Positions 7,057 through 8,809 of a DNA stretch of 8,809 bases are shown here, in pieces. The first letter of the stretch is position 1; every line of letters starts with the position of its first letter. The notes beneath the pieces were generated by a model. That model saw only the letters and a list, made by a program, of their open reading frames with translations. It made no database searches and was not told the DNA's origin. The position numbers and the translations under genes are program-made. This DNA is from an uncultured Brevibacterium sp. (GTDB lineage Bacteria; Actinomycetota; Actinomycetes; Actinomycetales; Brevibacteriaceae): the NCBI GenBank assembly GCA_902489215.1, contig CABTZE010000083.1:1-8809 (forward strand). Direction: 5' to 3'.

Positions 7057-8809
7057 TTAGCCCGCAACGGCCTTCTGGAATTCTTCGAGCACTTGTTCGT
7101 TATAGGCGGCTGGGTCGAAATCGGGCCGCGGGCGGCTTTCCTTGTCTTGAACAAACGAGATCATTGCGTCGGCTAAAGCATCAACGTCTTGTTCGACAAT
7201 CTTGCCCCAGCGTTTGGTGTTGCTATCCGGGAAAGCAGAAGCTACCGAGCCGAAGGCTGTTGTGATAACTGGTTTGCCCAACGTCAGTGCCTCAAGAATC
7301 ACCATGGGCTGGCCTTCGTAATTACTGGAGAGAACAAAGCAGTCAGCGGCGTCAAGGAGCGGGTGGGGGTTGGATTGGTGTCCGCCGAAAATGATTCGGT
7401 CAGAAAAGCCTGACGATCGAGCAAGCTCTTTGAGCTCCGCGGCTAGCGGTCCTGAACCCAGCAAAACAAGGCGGGCGTTGCAACCAGATTCGACCGTCTT
7501 CGCGAATGCGTTGATCAGGCGTTCGTGGTTCTTCTCTGGCGACATCCGACCCATGGTAATGAACGTGACCGGCCGGTCCTCTCTTTCGCCAATCGAAGAA
7601 CTGTCAGGTTCGGCCATTCCGAATTTTCTACGCAGTGCCTGACGTCTGACTTCATCGGACAGCGCTTCAGCACCGTACACATTCAAAAGCGCCGTTACCG
7701 ACGAAGCAAGATCTCCGTAGGAAGTGAAGCCGAAAGGCGATTCCATGTTTTCGCGACTGTTGATATCAGCATTAAGGTTTCCACGCGCACCGCCGACGAT
7801 TGCGTTCGTGTCGATGGAGTTGCGAACATAAATGAATTTGTCGGTACCCGCTCCCTGATCACCGCGAGACGCTAGCGCTTTAAGGTTCTCCGCATTGATG
7901 TCGCGAAGCGCAGGCGAAACAGATACCAGCTTGTCGAAGTACGGATAGAGTGCAAACACGGACCCGAGTGATTGTTCGTAGGGTCGAAGACCGTTGATCT
8001 CGCGTTTCGCGTCCGCCGCCAGGTCGTTGTGCATCCAGATGAGCTTACGAGGCACGTCTGAAACGGCGATGATCCTTGCCCAGCTTCCGCTATAACCAGA
8101 GAAGTCGACCGCAACATCAAATTCTGCGTTACCGACGAACCGACGCCACTCGTTCGCCCACAACTGGTCATCAGCACTTCGTTCAGGTGTGCCCTCATGA
8201 GGCATCTGCTTTTGAAGCATTCGGCGGTAACTTGCAGCTAGTGCAGTGTCAAGCAGACCATTGGGCAAGCACAGCAAACGCACATCGGCGGGAATGCGGT
8301 TCCGGATTGCCACTTTGTCACGGGCGCGGACTTCGCCGACAACCACGGTCACGTCCAAGCGACTGCGATCAAACGATTCAAGTAGGTTGAGCGCGGAAGT
8401 TGATATCCCGTTTGGCTTCAGTCCGCCAGGGTACAGCACCACTCTTGTCTTCCGATAGGAAGCGAAGGTGTCACTTTCAGAAAGCCCTGCCAGCTCGGCT
8501 CCTGTCAGCAGCTTCCTTGCAGATTCACGCTTTCCACGAAACAGAACATCTGCAATTCGCGTGGTGGCATGACCATCATCGTGCGAGACAAATCGACGGC
8601 GGCAATCTGCGTATCGCTCTTTATATTCAGATGGCACCGCAAGTACATGCCGGTCATTGTCCGAAATCAGCGCGGAAATACTCTGTGCCAGACTTCCGAT
8701 TGTTTTGGCTACTGGTCCAGGAAGTTCGTCGACCGACAGATAAGAACCGCGGGTTTCAAGGTACTCCTCAAAATCGTGGCTGTAGAAGACGACCGGAATA
8801 TCAGTGGCG
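7057..8809 (-). CDS. TagF-like domain fused to GT4 glycosyltransferase (N-terminus cut by window edge)
   Basis: Only the last 583 residues are visible; the frame has no stop up to base 8809. The GTG at 8637 is in frame but internal. Translating beyond it gives IPVVFYSHDFEEYLETRG and then ELPGPVAKTIGSL, followed by FVSHDDGHATTRIAD (visible residues about 73-87). This is the same tail as the TagF domain of the 1837-5469 gene (PIVFFAPDLEDYLENSRG, then HEDGHSAERIAD). After a linker comes a complete GT4 domain: VLYPGGLKPNGIS (124-136), WMHNDL (258-263), MGRMSPEKNHERLINAF (419-435), LLGSGPLAAEL, and the EX7E motif EGQPMVILE (498-506) before ALTLGKPVI. GT4 enzymes move a sugar from a nucleotide-sugar with retention of configuration. 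Between VRNSID and FITMGRM the GT4 has an unusually long connector of about 80 residues. The gene converges on the stand-alone TagF-like gene, and its promoter lies outside the window. It probably both adds polyol-phosphate and glycosylates the same polymer. The domain calls are firm; the substrates are unknown. Confidence 0.93.
   Translation of the reverse strand, partial: ATDIPVVFYSHDFEEYLETRGSYLSVDELPGPVAKTIGSLAQSISALISDNDRHVLAVPSEYKERYADCRRRFVSHDDGHATTRIADVLFRGKRESARKLLTGAELAGLSESDTFASYRKTRVVLYPGGLKPNGISTSALNLLESFDRSRLDVTVVVGEVRARDKVAIRNRIPADVRLLCLPNGLLDTALAASYRRMLQKQMPHEGTPERSADDQLWANEWRRFVGNAEFDVAVDFSGYSGSWARIIAVSDVPRKLIWMHNDLAADAKREINGLRPYEQSLGSVFALYPYFDKLVSVSPALRDINAENLKALASRGDQGAGTDKFIYVRNSIDTNAIVGGARGNLNADINSRENMESPFGFTSYGDLASSVTALLNVYGAEALSDEVRRQALRRKFGMAEPDSSSIGEREDRPVTFITMGRMSPEKNHERLINAFAKTVESGCNARLVLLGSGPLAAELKELARSSGFSDRIIFGGHQSNPHPLLDAADCFVLSSNYEGQPMVILEALTLGKPVITTAFGSVASAFPDSNTKRWGKIVEQDVDALADAMISFVQDKESRPRPDFDPAAYNEQVLEEFQKAVAG

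Noticed and set aside
8635..8637. GTG as a true start of the GT4 gene
   Set aside because: It sits inside the tail of a TagF-like domain, and the frame stays open and homologous upstream to the window edge.
1..8809. tRNA, rRNA, riboswitch, CRISPR, insertion sequence or attachment site
   Set aside because: No cloverleaf, repeat-spacer pattern, transposase or flanking duplication is visible. Gaps between genes are 108, 198 and 105 bases and are explained by promoters and hairpins.

Overview
The window looks like a chromosomal segment of an actinobacterium of moderate GC content. A Corynebacterium-like organism is a reasonable guess but is not proven. The pointers are the protein style, a GTG start, two TANAAT-type -10 hexamers with no convincing -35 boxes, and mid-50s GC judged by eye. 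There are four protein-coding genes, no RNA genes, no mobile elements, no CRISPR array and no gene-free stretch longer than about 200 bases.

Layout. (1) Positions 22-1728, minus: fhs, formate--tetrahydrofolate ligase, a complete one-carbon metabolism gene that appears functionally unrelated to the rest. (2) Positions 1771-1813: a hairpin plus T-run ending the next minus-strand gene. (3) Positions 1837-5469, minus: a 1210-residue protein fusing a GT2 glycosyltransferase, a long beta-rich middle region and a TagF-like (CDP-glycerol glycerophosphotransferase family) domain. (4) Positions 5470-5667: a divergent promoter region with one -10 box and one ribosome binding site for each direction. (5) Positions 5668-6951, plus: a stand-alone 427-residue TagF-like protein. 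(6) Positions 6972-7014: a perfect 17-bp hairpin between convergent genes. (7) Positions 7057 to the right edge, minus: the C-terminal part of a protein whose visible N-terminus is the tail of another TagF-like domain, followed by a complete GT4 glycosyltransferase. The reading frame stays open to the last base, so this gene is cut by the window edge.

Taken together, positions 1837-8809 look like part of a cell-surface glycopolymer locus. Three different proteins carry TagF-type domains, in three architectures: GT2 then TagF, TagF alone, and TagF then GT4. The simplest reading is synthesis of a teichoic-acid-like or capsule-like polymer in which polyol-phosphate units alternate with, or are decorated by, sugars. 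The substrates cannot be read from sequence. No initiating enzyme, nucleotide-polyol synthase or exporter lies inside the window. The fhs gene marks the left boundary of the locus. The most useful corrections here are the shortened start of the GT2-TagF gene and the recognition that the rightmost gene is a truncated fusion, not a complete 526-residue GT4.
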